Origin: Thiohalophilus sp.
GTDB taxonomy: Bacteria > Pseudomonadota > Gammaproteobacteria > UBA6429 > Thiohalophilaceae
Direction: 5' to 3'
NCBI RefSeq assembly: GCF_034522235.1
Contig: NZ_JAXHLN010000003.1
Coordinates: 186,001-250,000, forward strand
Length of the DNA: 64,000 nucleotides
Below the pieces are notes generated by a model. The model was not told the DNA's origin, did not search any database, and saw nothing but the letters and a program-made list of their open reading frames with translations. The translations under genes were made by a program, and so were the position numbers. Below are positions 47,969 through 58,766 of this stretch, piece by piece. Numbering within the stretch: position 1 is the stretch's first letter; every line of letters starts with the position of its first letter.

Positions 47969-48607
47969 TTATGATCTTTGTTCGCTATGCTGCAGGCGTT
48001 GCTGCAGCAGGACGATACGCGCCTGCAGCCGCTCGCTGTCGTCGCGTAATCGGTCTACCTCCTGAACGAACCCGGTTAACGCCTCGTGCGTGGCCAACTG
48101 TCGGCTCTCCTGTTGCAGGTATTCGGCCAGGTTGCGGCCCAGAACCTGCCGTGCCTGTTGGCCCCACTGCTGCAGGCCGCGGAACAGATCCCCGATGTGG
48201 TGCGCCACCACGTCACCACTGAGGCGGCTGAGATGTTCTTCCCAATCGATATCGAGATTATCCAGCAGCCGCTTGAAGGCCTGGCCGGTCTCAATGTCCC
48301 CACGGATGCTCACCTCGCCGGCGAACAGCACGCGCCGGGCATCACCGAGGCTCAGTTCGGCCAGGGCCAGCGGTGTGCCGCTGATGACCGTATCCGCCTC
48401 CCCGGCCGAAGCACTCAGTACCTGGATGCCGTCACGCCCCGGCAGGAGCGTCAAGGTGAGTCCGGTGCCACGCAGCTCGAGAGCGATGGTTTTACCTTCG
48501 AATTGTTCCAGCCGGGCGAACGCCACCGGATCCAGGCGCAGGGCCCGGTTGAGCGCGGTCTCCACAGCCGCCTCGATAAAGGTCAGCCCTTCGCCCGACA
48601 GGCTCAT
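47969..48607 (-). CDS. ubiJ: Ubiquinone biosynthesis accessory factor UbiJ
   Basis: A 212-residue protein with an N-terminal SCP2 lipid-binding domain (AAVETALNRALRLDPVAFARLEQFEGKTIALEL, then GDARRVLFAGEVSIRGDIETGQAFKRLLDNLDIDWEEHLSRLSGDVVAHHIG) and a C-terminal coiled coil (EVDRLRDDSERLQARIVLLQQRL). UbiJ is a scaffold of the cytosolic ubiquinone-synthesis complex. The ATG at 48607 overlaps the RDD gene stop (ATGA). Its usual neighbour ubiB is not found after it here. Confidence 0.88.
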   Translation of the reverse strand: MSLSGEGLTFIEAAVETALNRALRLDPVAFARLEQFEGKTIALELRGTGLTLTLLPGRDGIQVLSASAGEADTVISGTPLALAELSLGDARRVLFAGEVSIRGDIETGQAFKRLLDNLDIDWEEHLSRLSGDVVAHHIGDLFRGLQQWGQQARQVLGRNLAEYLQQESRQLATHEALTGFVQEVDRLRDDSERLQARIVLLQQRLQHSEQRS

Positions 48608-49107
48608 ATGCTTGATCGCTCCAGCCACTGTTGCACAGTGATATCGCTGTCATCGTCGATCACCTGAATAACAACACTGCCGGCCAGTTTGTCATGCAGC
48701 GCCTGTTTGCGTTTGTCGAAGGCGGCCCAGATAAACCCGAGATACAACGGCAGGGCGGAGAGGATATAAGCCAGGGCACGGATGATCGCCTGGCGCAGGC
48801 TCAGCGGTTGCAACGTGCGGGCGTCCACCACCCGGCAGTCGAGGAGCAACTTGCCGGGCGTCGCCCGCCAGGTGCGCCAGAATACGACCACCGCGACAAA
48901 CGGCAACACATAGGTCAAAAGCAAATCAAGAAAACCGTAACTGACCAGGTCGCTACTGTCACCCAACCACCAGCGGAGATAGCCGGGTCCGTAGATCGTC
49001 ACCAGCAGGGGCAGAATCAGCGCGGTGTACAGGACGCCGTCGAGTAACAGCGCCAGAAGACGGCGCCAGAACCCGGCATATTGCGCTCTGGCCGCCGTGG
49101 CACTCAT
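48604..49107 (-). CDS. RDD-family membrane protein
   Basis: A 167-residue inner-membrane protein with the RDD signature ([16 protein letters not shown] near the N-terminus) and three to four helices, plus the loop [30 protein letters not shown] and [16 protein letters not shown]. It overlaps ubiE upstream and ubiJ downstream by four bases each, so all three are co-translated. RDD proteins have been proposed as ion transporters; a link to ubiquinone synthesis is only suggested by position. Confidence 0.82.
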   Translation of the reverse strand: MSATAARAQYAGFWRRLLALLLDGVLYTALILPLLVTIYGPGYLRWWLGDSSDLVSYGFLDLLLTYVLPFVAVVVFWRTWRATPGKLLLDCRVVDARTLQPLSLRQAIIRALAYILSALPLYLGFIWAAFDKRKQALHDKLAGSVVIQVIDDDSDITVQQWLERSSI

Positions 49108-49847
49108 AACTTGTAGCCGCGATGCAGGGCGACGATTCCGCCACTCAGGTTGTAATAGGCGCACTGCTCGAAGCCGGCCTCCTGCATCATCGCCTTGAGT
49201 GTCTCCTGATCCGGGTGCTTGCGAATTGACTCGGCCAGATAGCGGTAACTGTCCGGATCGTCGGCGAACAGTTTGCCGAGCATCGGCAGGACCTTGAAGG
49301 AATACGCGTCATAGATCGGGTTGAGTGGTTTGATCACCGGCCGGGAGAACTCCAGTACCAGCAACGGTTTGCCCGGCTTCAGGACCCGCAACATGGAGCG
49401 CAGCGCGGCCTCCTTGTCGGTGACGTTGCGCAGGCCGAAAGCGATGGTAATCGCATCGAAATGGTTATCGGGAAACGGCAGGCATTCGGCATTGGCCTGC
49501 ACATACTCGACATTGCCGACGATCCCGTCATTGACCAGCCGCTCGCGGCCCATTTTCAGCATGGAGTCATTGATGTCGGCCAGGGTCACCGAACCCTGCG
49601 GCCCCACCATGCGGGAAAACTTCCGGGCCAGATCGCCGGTCCCGCCGGCCAGATCCAGCACATGGTCCCCGCGCCGCACCCCGCTCATATCCAGCGTATA
49701 CCGCTTCCACAGCCGATGGACCCCCATCGACATCAGGTCGTTCATCAGATCGTACTTGCCCGCGACCGAATGAAACACCCCGGCGACCTTGCGCACCTTC
49801 TCCTCGTACGGGACTTCCTCATAACCGAAATAAGTGGTCTTTTTCAT
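49104..49847 (-). CDS. ubiE: Ubiquinone/menaquinone C-methyltransferase UbiE
   Basis: A 247-residue SAM-dependent methyltransferase. SAM motif [20 protein letters not shown]; signatures [21 protein letters not shown] and [32 protein letters not shown]-terminus [16 protein letters not shown]. It methylates the quinone ring at C-2 of demethylmenaquinol or of the ubiquinone precursor. First gene of the ubiE-RDD-ubiJ coupled set. Confidence 0.96.
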   Translation of the reverse strand: MKKTTYFGYEEVPYEEKVRKVAGVFHSVAGKYDLMNDLMSMGVHRLWKRYTLDMSGVRRGDHVLDLAGGTGDLARKFSRMVGPQGSVTLADINDSMLKMGRERLVNDGIVGNVEYVQANAECLPFPDNHFDAITIAFGLRNVTDKEAALRSMLRVLKPGKPLLVLEFSRPVIKPLNPIYDAYSFKVLPMLGKLFADDPDSYRYLAESIRKHPDQETLKAMMQEAGFEQCAYYNLSGGIVALHRGYKL

Positions 49848-49972
49848 AGTAGCGGGTTCACATCATCATGGGCTGATATAAATTCTATCCTATTCACCGC
49901 AAATTGCGACCTGGTGCCAACCGGGAGGACATACAAACTTCGCAAAGCGTCGCCATATCGAGAGGTAGATTT

Positions 49973-50039
49973 TTCACCACGAAGTCACGAAGACTCGAAG
50001 CGTCATATTTTCTTCGTGTCTTCGAGCCTTCGTGGTTAA
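49973..50039. repeat. Short paired CACGAAG-type element
   Basis: Arms at 49973-50000 and 50012-50039 face each other across about eleven bases, between the DUF971 gene end and ubiE on the same strand. The words (CACGAAGTCACGAAGACTCGAAG) are a variant of the CACCAAG family. Confidence 0.8.
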
Positions 50040-50045
50040 GCCTTT

Positions 50046-50072
50046 CCTCGTCCCTCGTAACTCGTCCCTAGG
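50046..50072. repeat. CTCGTCCCTCG dispersed repeat at DUF971 gene end
   Basis: CCTCGTCCCTCGTAACTCGT is the complement of the mshD and 14449-14477 copies. It overlaps the stop codon of the DUF971 gene by three bases. Confidence 0.75.
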
Positions 50073-50451
50073 CCCTGTTTTGAAGGTGTTCCGGTTCGGG
50101 CCGTTCCTTGCCCGCTTCCTTGAGCCGATCCAGGTATTTCTGCCACAGCTCGTCGTAGTTCTTGCCCAGGTTGTAGAGGGTGTCCCAGGAATAGATACCG
50201 GTGTCGTGATTGTCGTCGAAGTAAAGCTGGATGGCGTAGTGGCCGACCTGTTCGATGCGTTCGATGTTCACGTCCTGCTTGCCGATCTGCAGCTTATCCT
50301 GTCCCGGCCCGTGGCCCTGCACTTCGGCGGAGGGGGAATAGACCCGCAGGTATTCGGTGGGCAGTTCGAAGCGGCTGCCGTCGTCGAAGGCGATCTCCAG
50401 TATATGGGACGCCTGGTGCAAATTGATTTCGGTCGGTTTGACATTGCTCAT
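50068..50451 (-). CDS. DUF971 (gamma-butyrobetaine hydroxylase-like N-terminal) protein
   Basis: A 127-residue protein. DUF971 text: PTEINLHQASHILEIAFDDGSRFELPTEYLRVYSPSAEVQGHGPGQ, then VGHYAIQLYFDDNHDTGIYSWDTLYNLG. Stand-alone members are common next to hslVU in gammaproteobacteria; their job is not established. The last codons abut a CTCGTCCCT repeat and the tail after DRLKEAGKERPEPEHLQ is not conserved-looking. Confidence 0.85.
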   Translation of the reverse strand: MSNVKPTEINLHQASHILEIAFDDGSRFELPTEYLRVYSPSAEVQGHGPGQDKLQIGKQDVNIERIEQVGHYAIQLYFDDNHDTGIYSWDTLYNLGKNYDELWQKYLDRLKEAGKERPEPEHLQNRA

Positions 50452-50496
50452 GCTTGATAACCTCTATAGTACGGTGAGTCTGTCCGGCGCGGTGGC

Positions 50497-51846
50497 TTAC
50501 AGAATATAACGACTCAGATCTTCATCTTGCGCCAGGTCGGCAAGATTTTCATCCACATAGTCGGCGCTGATTCTGACCTGCTCGCCGCCCCGATCCGAGG
50601 CCTCGAAAGAGATCTGCTCCAGCAGGCGTTCCAGCATGGTATGCAACCGCCGCGCACCGATATTTTCGGTACGCTCGTTCACCTGCCAGGCGATTTCCGC
50701 CAGCCGGTGAATGCCTTCATCGGTAAATTCCAGTGTCACATCCTCGGTATACAGCAGGGCGCGATACTGTTCGGTCAGCGAGGCATCGGGCTCGGTGAGG
50801 ATGCGCACGAAGTCCTCGGTGCTCAACGGTTCCAGCTCCACCCGGATCGGGAAGCGGCCCTGTAGTTCGGGGATCATGTCCGAGGGTTTGGACAGATGGA
50901 ACGCGCCGGAGGCGATAAACAGGATATGGTCGGTGCGCACCATGCCGTACTTGGTGCTGACGGTGGAGCCTTCCACCAGCGGCAACAGATCCCGCTGCAC
51001 CCCTTCGCGGGAGACATCGGTGCCGGAGGTCTCGCTGCGCTTGGCAATCTTGTCCATCTCGTCGAGAAACACGATGCCGTGCTGTTCGACATTGTCCACC
51101 GCCCTGACCTTGATCTCCTCCTCGTTGACCAGCCTGGCGGCTTCCTCGTCGGTCAGCGCCTTGAGTGCCTGATGGATCGGCATCTTGCGGGTCTTGGTGC
51201 GCTGGCCGGACATGTTCTGGAACATGCCCTGTAACTGGCTGGTCATCTCTTCCATGCCGGGCGGGGCCATGATCTCCACCCCCATGGACGGCGCGCTGAC
51301 CTCGATCTCGATCTCCTTGTCGTCCAGCTCGCCCTCGCGCAGCTTTTTGCGGAATTTCTGCCGGGTGGCGTTTTCCTGATCGTTGTCCCGCGCCGGCGCC
51401 TCGTTATCAAAGCCGAACCCGTCGCTGCGCGGCGGGGGCAGCAAAATATCCAGGACCCGCTCCTCGGCGGCATCGACGGCCCGGTGACGGACCTTGTCCA
51501 TCTCCTGTTCGCGGGTGATCTTGATGGATATCTCCACCAGATCGCGGATGATCGACTCCACATCGCGGCCGACATAGCCGACTTCGGTAAACTTGGTGGC
51601 CTCGATCTTGATAAACGGGGCATTGGCCAGGCGCGCGAGGCGGCGGGCGATCTCGGTCTTGCCGACCCCGGTGGGGCCGATCATCAGAATATTCTTGGGC
51701 GTGATCTCGTTGCGCAGCTCGGGATCGACGCAACTGCGCCGCCAGCGGTTACGCAGGGCGATGGCCACCGCGCGCTTGGCGGCGGACTGGCCGATAATAT
51801 GTTTGTCCAGTTCCTGGACAATTTCGCGGGGTGTCATCTGGGACAT
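50497..51846 (-). CDS. hslU: ATP-dependent protease ATPase subunit HslU
   Basis: A 449-residue AAA+ unfoldase (E. coli 443). N-terminus [33 protein letters not shown], Walker [16 protein letters not shown], the pore region around [24 protein letters not shown], Walker [15 protein letters not shown], and the C-terminus [12 protein letters not shown] that docks into HslV. It feeds unfolded substrates to HslV. Located 25 bases after hslV. Confidence 0.97.
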   Translation of the reverse strand: MSQMTPREIVQELDKHIIGQSAAKRAVAIALRNRWRRSCVDPELRNEITPKNILMIGPTGVGKTEIARRLARLANAPFIKIEATKFTEVGYVGRDVESIIRDLVEISIKITREQEMDKVRHRAVDAAEERVLDILLPPPRSDGFGFDNEAPARDNDQENATRQKFRKKLREGELDDKEIEIEVSAPSMGVEIMAPPGMEEMTSQLQGMFQNMSGQRTKTRKMPIHQALKALTDEEAARLVNEEEIKVRAVDNVEQHGIVFLDEMDKIAKRSETSGTDVSREGVQRDLLPLVEGSTVSTKYGMVRTDHILFIASGAFHLSKPSDMIPELQGRFPIRVELEPLSTEDFVRILTEPDASLTEQYRALLYTEDVTLEFTDEGIHRLAEIAWQVNERTENIGARRLHTMLERLLEQISFEASDRGGEQVRISADYVDENLADLAQDEDLSRYIL

Positions 51847-51871
51847 GCGGGGGCCTTGATTAAAGTCGGGT

Positions 51872-52411
51872 TCAGGTGTCGAGTTCTTCGATGACCAGGT
51901 TATGGTTGGTATAGATGCAGGTGTCGGCGGCGATATTCAAGGCCTTCTCGGTAATCGCACGCGCATCGAGCTCGGTATTTTCCAGCAGGGCGCGGGCCGC
52001 CGCCTGGGCGTAAGGGCCGCCGGAGCCGATCGCTACCAGTGAATGTTCCGGCTCGATCACATCGCCGTTGCCGGAGATGATCAGCATGGCGTCCTTGTTG
52101 GCCACGGTCAGCAGGGCCTCGAGTCGGCGCAGGGCGCGGTCGGTACGCCAGTCCTTGGCCATCTCCACAGCCGCGCGCACCAGGTTGCCGGAATGCTTCT
52201 CCAGCTTGCCCTCGAAGTATTCAAACAGGGTAAACGCGTCGGCGGTCCCGCCGGCAAATCCGGCCAGCACCTTGTTATGGTAGAGCCGGCGCACCTTGCT
52301 GGCATTGCCCTTCATGACCGTATCGCCAAAGCTGACCTGACCGTCGGCGCCCAGCACCACCTTGTTGTCGCGCCGCACGCAGAGCACTGTTGTACCGTCG
52401 AACTGTTTCAC
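51872..52411 (-). CDS. hslV: ATP-dependent protease catalytic subunit HslV
   Basis: A 179-residue proteasome-like peptidase. The propeptide is MKQFDG, and the catalytic N-terminal Thr is Thr7 ([37 protein letters not shown]). The text [28 protein letters not shown] is the family signature. It forms a double ring capped by HslU. First gene of the hslV-hslU-DUF971 series. Confidence 0.97.
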   Translation of the reverse strand: MKQFDGTTVLCVRRDNKVVLGADGQVSFGDTVMKGNASKVRRLYHNKVLAGFAGGTADAFTLFEYFEGKLEKHSGNLVRAAVEMAKDWRTDRALRRLEALLTVANKDAMLIISGNGDVIEPEHSLVAIGSGGPYAQAAARALLENTELDARAITEKALNIAADTCIYTNHNLVIEELDT

Positions 52412-52570
52412 CGCCTGCTCCTGTCGCTGTCACGGGGGCGGGCATTGTACACCAGCGCGGCGGACAAAAAACCCTGCCCCTCAGACGGAGGGATTCGCCA
52501 CCAGGCTGTGATGGCAGCCAGCAAAGTCAGCGGGGCCAGGGCGTTGGCGATGAAACGAATTCTTGGATAT

Positions 52571-53284
52571 TCAGCTGTTGGCGCCCGGCGGGTGCTTGAC
52601 CAGGTCGCTGTCCTCGTCGGCCAGACGGGCGATGAGTTTATCCAGCCCGTTGCGGCGGATCTCGTCATTGAAGCTGTTGCGATAGGTGGTGATCATGCTG
52701 ACCCCTTCGACGGAGATGTCATAGACTTGCCAGCCCTTGCGGGTCAGGTGCATATGATAATTGACCGGGATGGGCTGGCCATTGGGCGGGTGGACATGCG
52801 AACGCACAGTCACATCGTCGCTGCCGGCCTCGGCGCGTACCGGCTGGAAGCGAATAAGATCTTCGTCCACCGTATTTTCACTCAGGTAGTCGGCCAGGGC
52901 GGTGGAATAAAAACGTAGCAGCATGCCGCGGAAGTGGCGCATGAAGTTGAGCTTCTGTTCCTTGCTGGCGGTGCGCCAGTGCCTGCCCAGCACCCAGCGC
53001 GAGGCGGTGAGCAGGTCGATATGCGGCAGCAGCAGCTCCTCGACCAGCTGCTCGACAACCCTGGGATCCTCTTTGATATCGTCGCGGCGCGCGTTGGTAG
53101 TCTGGATCATCTTTTGGGCGACCTTTTCCAGTACCTGCCGGGCCTCATCGGGATCGTTATCGGCTGCGGTTGCGCTCTGGGTCGGCAGCGACAGGAACAG
53201 GGCCAGTAGCAGCGCGCCGAACAGATAGGGCAGGCGCAACAGGGGCATGTGAAGGTGTGGGTTGGTAGCAGTTGGGACGTTCAT
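52571..53284 (-). CDS. mlaC: MlaC-type phospholipid-binding protein
   Basis: A 237-residue exported protein with a signal peptide (LPYLFGALLLALFLSLP, cut near SATAA) and the MlaC/Ttg2D fold: VVEQLVEELLLPHIDLLTASRWVLGRHWRTASKEQKLNFMRHFRGMLLRFYSTAL, then GKPIPVNYHMHL-like text and WQVYDISVEGVSMITTYRNSFNDEI. The family shuttles phospholipid between the inner and outer membranes. No mlaFEDB genes accompany it here. The ATG at 53284 gives a normal signal region. It is divergent from hemB. Confidence 0.88.
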   Translation of the reverse strand: MNVPTATNPHLHMPLLRLPYLFGALLLALFLSLPTQSATAADNDPDEARQVLEKVAQKMIQTTNARRDDIKEDPRVVEQLVEELLLPHIDLLTASRWVLGRHWRTASKEQKLNFMRHFRGMLLRFYSTALADYLSENTVDEDLIRFQPVRAEAGSDDVTVRSHVHPPNGQPIPVNYHMHLTRKGWQVYDISVEGVSMITTYRNSFNDEIRRNGLDKLIARLADEDSDLVKHPPGANS

Positions 53285-53304
53285 GGCGCGCGGCTCCCGT
53301 TTAA

Positions 53305-54456
<1,152 letters not shown>

Positions 54457-54569
54457 ATCCGGGCGCTTCGGTCACAAATCTGTTATCCGGTGAATCGAGT
54501 CGGTATACTGCACAGGGTCGTGATGATCGCCATCGTACGCGCTTAAAATCATAACGCAAGGTACTCGCC

Positions 54570-55247
54570 ATGCCCCGAAGTTATATATCCGGACTGTTCG
54601 GCACCTCCCCTATCTCACCCCTGCAGCAGCACATGGCCAAGGTGCAGGCCACGGTGGAGGAATTGTTGCCCTTTTTCCAGGCGGCGCTGGCCGAGGACTG
54701 GGAGAAGGCCGAGTCCATGCAACAGTTGATCGCCGTTCGCGAGAATGAAGCCGATGCACTCAAGCGCGAATTGCGACTCAAGCTCCCTCACGGATTGTTC
54801 ATGCCGGTTTCACGCCACGATCTGCTGGAAGTGCTGACCATGCAGGATCGCATCGCCAACAAGGCCAAGGACATCGCCGGTCTGATGCTGGGGCGCAAGA
54901 TGCGCTTCCCCGATACCATGAATGCGCCCCTGCTGGATTTCGTTGACCGTTGTTCCGATGCCGTCTCCCAGGCCCAGACCGCCATCAATGAGCTGGACGA
55001 GCTGGTCGCCACCGGTTTCGGCGGTAACGAAATCGATCTGGTGGAGTCGATGATCGACAAGCTGGATACCATCGAAAGCGACACCGACGATATTCAGGTC
55101 GCGGTGCGCGCCATATTATTCAAAATAGAAAAGGATCTTCCCCCTGTCGACGTGATGTTCATGTACCGGGTTCTCGATTGGATCGGGGATCTGGCGGATC
55201 TGGCGCAACGCGTTGGCAGCCGGCTTGAGTTGATGCTGGCTCGATAA
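54570..55247 (+). CDS. DUF47/PhoU-like accessory protein of the phosphate transporter
   Basis: A 225-residue all-helical protein of the TIGR00153 family: SYISGLFGTSPISPLQQHMAKVQATVEELLPFFQAAL, then RHDLLEVLTMQDRIANKAKDIAGLMLGRKM. These PhoU-like proteins are nearly always encoded just before a Pit transporter and are thought to regulate it. The gap to pit is about 20 bases. Confidence 0.9.
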   Translation: MPRSYISGLFGTSPISPLQQHMAKVQATVEELLPFFQAALAEDWEKAESMQQLIAVRENEADALKRELRLKLPHGLFMPVSRHDLLEVLTMQDRIANKAKDIAGLMLGRKMRFPDTMNAPLLDFVDRCSDAVSQAQTAINELDELVATGFGGNEIDLVESMIDKLDTIESDTDDIQVAVRAILFKIEKDLPPVDVMFMYRVLDWIGDLADLAQRVGSRLELMLAR

Positions 55248-55269
55248 AAATAACAATAAGGGGAAGATG

Positions 55270-56526
55270 ATGGAATTCGGTATTATCTTCATTGTTCTGG
55301 CGTGTGTCTTCGGTTTGTTCATGGCCTGGGGGGTGGGTGCCAATGACGTGGCCAATGCCATGGCCACCTCGGTCGGTTCAAAAGCGCTGACCATCAAGCA
55401 GGCGATTATTATCGCCGCCGTATTTGAATTTCTCGGCGCCTTTCTGGCCGGCGGCCAGGTCACCGCGACGATTCGCAAGGGCATGATCGATGCGGAACTG
55501 ATGGCCGGCTCACCGGAGTTACTGGTGTACGGCATGATGGCCTCCCTGCTGGCCGCCGGCATCTGGCTGCTGATTGCCAGCCGCGCCGGCTGGCCGGTCT
55601 CCACCACCCATTCCATTGTCGGCGCCATTGTCGGCTTTGCCGCGGTCGGCCTGGGTATCGAGGCGGTTCATTGGGCCAAGGTCGGCGCCATCGTCATGAG
55701 CTGGGTGATCTCGCCGGTAACCTCGGGTGCGATTGCTTTTTTGCTGTTTCTCAGCGTGCAAAAACTGATCTTCAATACCGATGATCCCCTGGCCAACGCA
55801 CGTCGTTATGTGCCGGTCTACATTTTCCTGGTGGGCTTCATCGTTACGCTGGTCACCATGCTCAAGGGTCTCAAGCATGTCGGCCTGGAACTGAATATGT
55901 TTCAGAGCTACCTGGTCGCCATCAGTGTGGGGATCGTGATCATGCTGATCGGTATCTATTTTATACGCCGGCTGAAGTTCGATCCGAATGCGGACCGCGA
56001 GTACCACTTCACCAATGTAGAGAAAGTCTTCGGTATCCTGATGATGGTCACCGCCTGCGCCATGGCCTTCGCCCACGGCTCCAACGACGTGGCCAATGCG
56101 GTGGGTCCGCTGGCGGCGGTCGTCAGTATCGTGCAAAACAACGGCGAGGTGACCCAGCGTTCGCTGATGGCGCCCTGGATTCTGCTGCTCGGGGGGATCG
56201 GGATCGTTGCCGGACTGATGATGTACGGTCACAAGGTGATCGCCACCGTCGGCCAGGGGATTACCGAATTGACGCCAAGCCGCGGTTTTGCCGCCACCCT
56301 GGCCGCGGCGACCACCGTGGTGGTCGCCTCCGGTACCGGTCTGCCCATCTCCACCACCCATACCCTGGTTGGCGCGGTGCTCGGGGTCGGCATGGCGCGC
56401 GGGATCGCGGCGGTCAACATGGGCGTGGTACGGGCCATTTTCATGTCCTGGATCGTTACTCTGCCGGCCGGCGCGATTCTCGCGATTCTGTTCTTCTTCA
56501 CGCTAAAGGGCATCTTTGGCGGCTGA
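55270..56526 (+). CDS. Low-affinity inorganic phosphate transporter Pit
   Basis: A 418-residue membrane protein of the PiT family. Both halves carry the family motif: GANDVANAMATSVGSKAL near residue 26 and GSNDVANAVGPLAAVV near residue 276, with SRAGWPVSTTHSIVGAIVG and SGTGLPISTTHTLVGAVLG as the paired second motifs. It should import phosphate (as metal phosphate) with protons, or with sodium. The ATG at 55270 is favoured by spacing from AGGGG; the ATG at 55267 is also possible. Confidence 0.93.
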   Translation: MEFGIIFIVLACVFGLFMAWGVGANDVANAMATSVGSKALTIKQAIIIAAVFEFLGAFLAGGQVTATIRKGMIDAELMAGSPELLVYGMMASLLAAGIWLLIASRAGWPVSTTHSIVGAIVGFAAVGLGIEAVHWAKVGAIVMSWVISPVTSGAIAFLLFLSVQKLIFNTDDPLANARRYVPVYIFLVGFIVTLVTMLKGLKHVGLELNMFQSYLVAISVGIVIMLIGIYFIRRLKFDPNADREYHFTNVEKVFGILMMVTACAMAFAHGSNDVANAVGPLAAVVSIVQNNGEVTQRSLMAPWILLLGGIGIVAGLMMYGHKVIATVGQGITELTPSRGFAATLAAATTVVVASGTGLPISTTHTLVGAVLGVGMARGIAAVNMGVVRAIFMSWIVTLPAGAILAILFFFTLKGIFGG

Positions 56527-56604
56527 CGCGCGCCTCGACTTGTATCAGAGCAGGCCTCCCGTCAGAAGAGGCCGGCTCCTCGCCCGATAGAGCTCTTAAC
56601 TGAT

Positions 56605-56622
56605 TTGTCATCCCGTTGTCAT
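56605..56622 (+). promoter_or_regulatory. Pho box ahead of ppk
   Basis: TTGTCAT-CCCG-TTGTCAT: two TGTCAT direct repeats 11 bases apart, the layout bound by phosphorylated PhoB. A -10-like TATGGT follows at 56628-56633, placing the transcript start only a few bases before the ppk ATG. Confidence 0.7.
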
Positions 56623-56644
56623 AAGGTTATGGTTTTATGACAAC

Positions 56645-58735
56645 ATGGAGAAAGCCGACCTGAAAAACCCCGAACTCTATTTCAACCGCGAACTGAGCCT
56701 GTTGCAGTTTCAATCGCGGGTGCTGGCCCAGGCCAGTGACGAATCCATTCCGCTGCTGGAACGGTTGCGGTTTTTGTGTATCTCCAGCACCAATCTGGAT
56801 GAGTTTTTCGAGATTCGCGTCGCCGGCCTGATGTACCGCGCGGCACTGGAATCCACCAGTGGCAGCGCCGACAGCCTGACCCCTGAACAACTGCTAACCC
56901 GGATCAGTGACGAGGCGCACAAGCTGGTGGATGAGCAGTACCGGATACTTAACGACGTTCTCATTCCCGAGTTGGCCCGGCACAGGATTCATTTTCTCAA
57001 ACGCTCGCGCTGGAACCAGAAGCAGGCCACCTGGATCAAGCGCTACTTCAGCAACGAGTTATTGCCTGTGCTCAGCCCGCTGGGACTGGATCCGGCGCAC
57101 CCGTTTCCCCGCGTGTTAAACCGCAGCCTCAACTTTATTGTCTCTCTTGAGGGCAAGGATGCTTTTGGCCGCGACAGCCGCATCGCCATCGTGCAGGCAC
57201 CCCGCAGTCTGCCCCGGCTGATCCGTTTGCCCTCATCCATGGCCAACGGCCAGATCTTTGTGTTTTTGAGCTCCATTATTCACACCCATGTCAGCGACCT
57301 GTTCCCGGGGATGAACGTCACCGGTTGCTACCAGTTTCGCGTTACCCGCGACAGCGATCTGTTTGTCGACGAGGAGGAGATCGACGATCTGATGCGCGCC
57401 ATCAAGGGCGAACTCTCCTCGCGCCGTTTAAGCGACGCGGTACGCCTCGAAGTGGCGGACAATTGCAGTGAAGAAATGGCCGAGTTTCTGTTGAACCAGT
57501 TCAAACTGGATCAGGAAGATCTCTACCAGGTTAACGGTCCGGTGAATCTCAATCGCCTGATGGAGATTCACGATCTGGTCGAACATTCGGATCTTAAATA
57601 CGCGCCGTTTACCCCCGGTATTCCCAAGCGACTGAAAAACAATGACGATATTTTTGAAGTCATCCGCCATGGGGACCTGTTGTTACACCATCCCTTCGAG
57701 TCCTTTGCCCCGGTAATCAGCTTGCTCAAGCAGGCGGCCAGTGATCCAAAAGTCCTGGCGATCAAGCAGACCCTGTATCGCACCGGCGCCGACTCTCCGC
57801 TGGTGGATGCCCTGGTGGAAGCAGCCCGGACCGGCAAGGAAGTCACCGTGGTAGTGGAACTGCGTGCCCGCTTCGATGAGGCCGCCAACATCGAGCTGGC
57901 GACCCGGCTGCAGGATGCCGGCGCCCACGTGGTCTACGGCGTGGTTGGTTATAAAACCCATGCCAAACTGTTACTGGTGGTGCGCCGTGAAGGGCGGCTC
58001 ATTCGTCGCTATGCACATCTGGGCACCGGCAACTATCATGCCGGTACGGCACGGGTATACACCGATTACGGTTTACTAACCTGCGACAAGGCCATTGGCG
58101 AGGATGTACATCGCCTGTTTACCCAGCTCACCGGTCTGGGCAGGGCGACCAAGCTGCGCAAGTTGTTACAGTCACCGTTTACCCTGCATAAGCGCCTGCT
58201 GGCGTTGATTGAGCAGGAGGCGGAAAACGCGCGCAACAACAAACCGGCGCGCATTATTATCAAGATTAACTCGCTGGTTGAATCGAAGCTCATCGCCAAA
58301 CTTTACGAAGCCTCGCAGGCCGGGGTAAAGATCGACCTTATCGTGCGTGGCATCTGTTGTCTGCGACCTGGCGTCAGTGGTATATCGGAAAACATCCATG
58401 TGCGATCGGTCGTCGGGCGCTTTCTGGAACATACCCGGGTATACTATTTTGAAAACGACGACGACCCACAGGTCTTTTGCTCCAGCGCTGACTGGATGGA
58501 TCGCAACTTCTTCCGCCGGGTGGAGACCTGTTTTCCCATCGAAGACCCTGCCCTGAAAAAACGGGTTATCAATGACGGCCTGCTGGCCTATCTGGCCGAC
58601 AACACCCTGGCCTGGCAATTGCAATCCGACGGCACCTACCGGCGGATAAAACAGGGCAGTCACAAGCCGCGTAACGTGCAACGCCAGCTTCTCGAAAAAC
58701 TGGCGGCCGATCCGGGTACCGAGAAGAGTAACTAG
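56645..58735 (+). CDS. ppk: Polyphosphate kinase 1
   Basis: A 696-residue enzyme that polymerises the terminal phosphate of ATP into polyphosphate. N-terminal [23 protein letters not shown]; the catalytic phospholipase-D-like domains carry the His of [11 protein letters not shown] (autophosphorylation site in E. coli PPK), [20 protein letters not shown], and the second His in [12 protein letters not shown]. The ATG at 56645 lacks a ribosome site, but the conserved N-terminus begins only nine residues later, so no later start fits. A Pho box precedes it and ppx faces it. Confidence 0.96.
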   Translation: MEKADLKNPELYFNRELSLLQFQSRVLAQASDESIPLLERLRFLCISSTNLDEFFEIRVAGLMYRAALESTSGSADSLTPEQLLTRISDEAHKLVDEQYRILNDVLIPELARHRIHFLKRSRWNQKQATWIKRYFSNELLPVLSPLGLDPAHPFPRVLNRSLNFIVSLEGKDAFGRDSRIAIVQAPRSLPRLIRLPSSMANGQIFVFLSSIIHTHVSDLFPGMNVTGCYQFRVTRDSDLFVDEEEIDDLMRAIKGELSSRRLSDAVRLEVADNCSEEMAEFLLNQFKLDQEDLYQVNGPVNLNRLMEIHDLVEHSDLKYAPFTPGIPKRLKNNDDIFEVIRHGDLLLHHPFESFAPVISLLKQAASDPKVLAIKQTLYRTGADSPLVDALVEAARTGKEVTVVVELRARFDEAANIELATRLQDAGAHVVYGVVGYKTHAKLLLVVRREGRLIRRYAHLGTGNYHAGTARVYTDYGLLTCDKAIGEDVHRLFTQLTGLGRATKLRKLLQSPFTLHKRLLALIEQEAENARNNKPARIIIKINSLVESKLIAKLYEASQAGVKIDLIVRGICCLRPGVSGISENIHVRSVVGRFLEHTRVYYFENDDDPQVFCSSADWMDRNFFRRVETCFPIEDPALKKRVINDGLLAYLADNTLAWQLQSDGTYRRIKQGSHKPRNVQRQLLEKLAADPGTEKSN

Positions 58736-58755
58736 TCACTAGCAGCTAGTAACTG
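58728..58755. repeat. CTAGT-rich palindromic string at ppk end
   Basis: AGTAACTAGTCACTAGCAGC followed by TAGTAACT overlaps the ppk stop codon. It is a short imperfect dyad, similar in style to the AGTACT heptamer array at 46079. Confidence 0.5.
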
Positions 58756-58766
58756 GCGCCTTTCAA

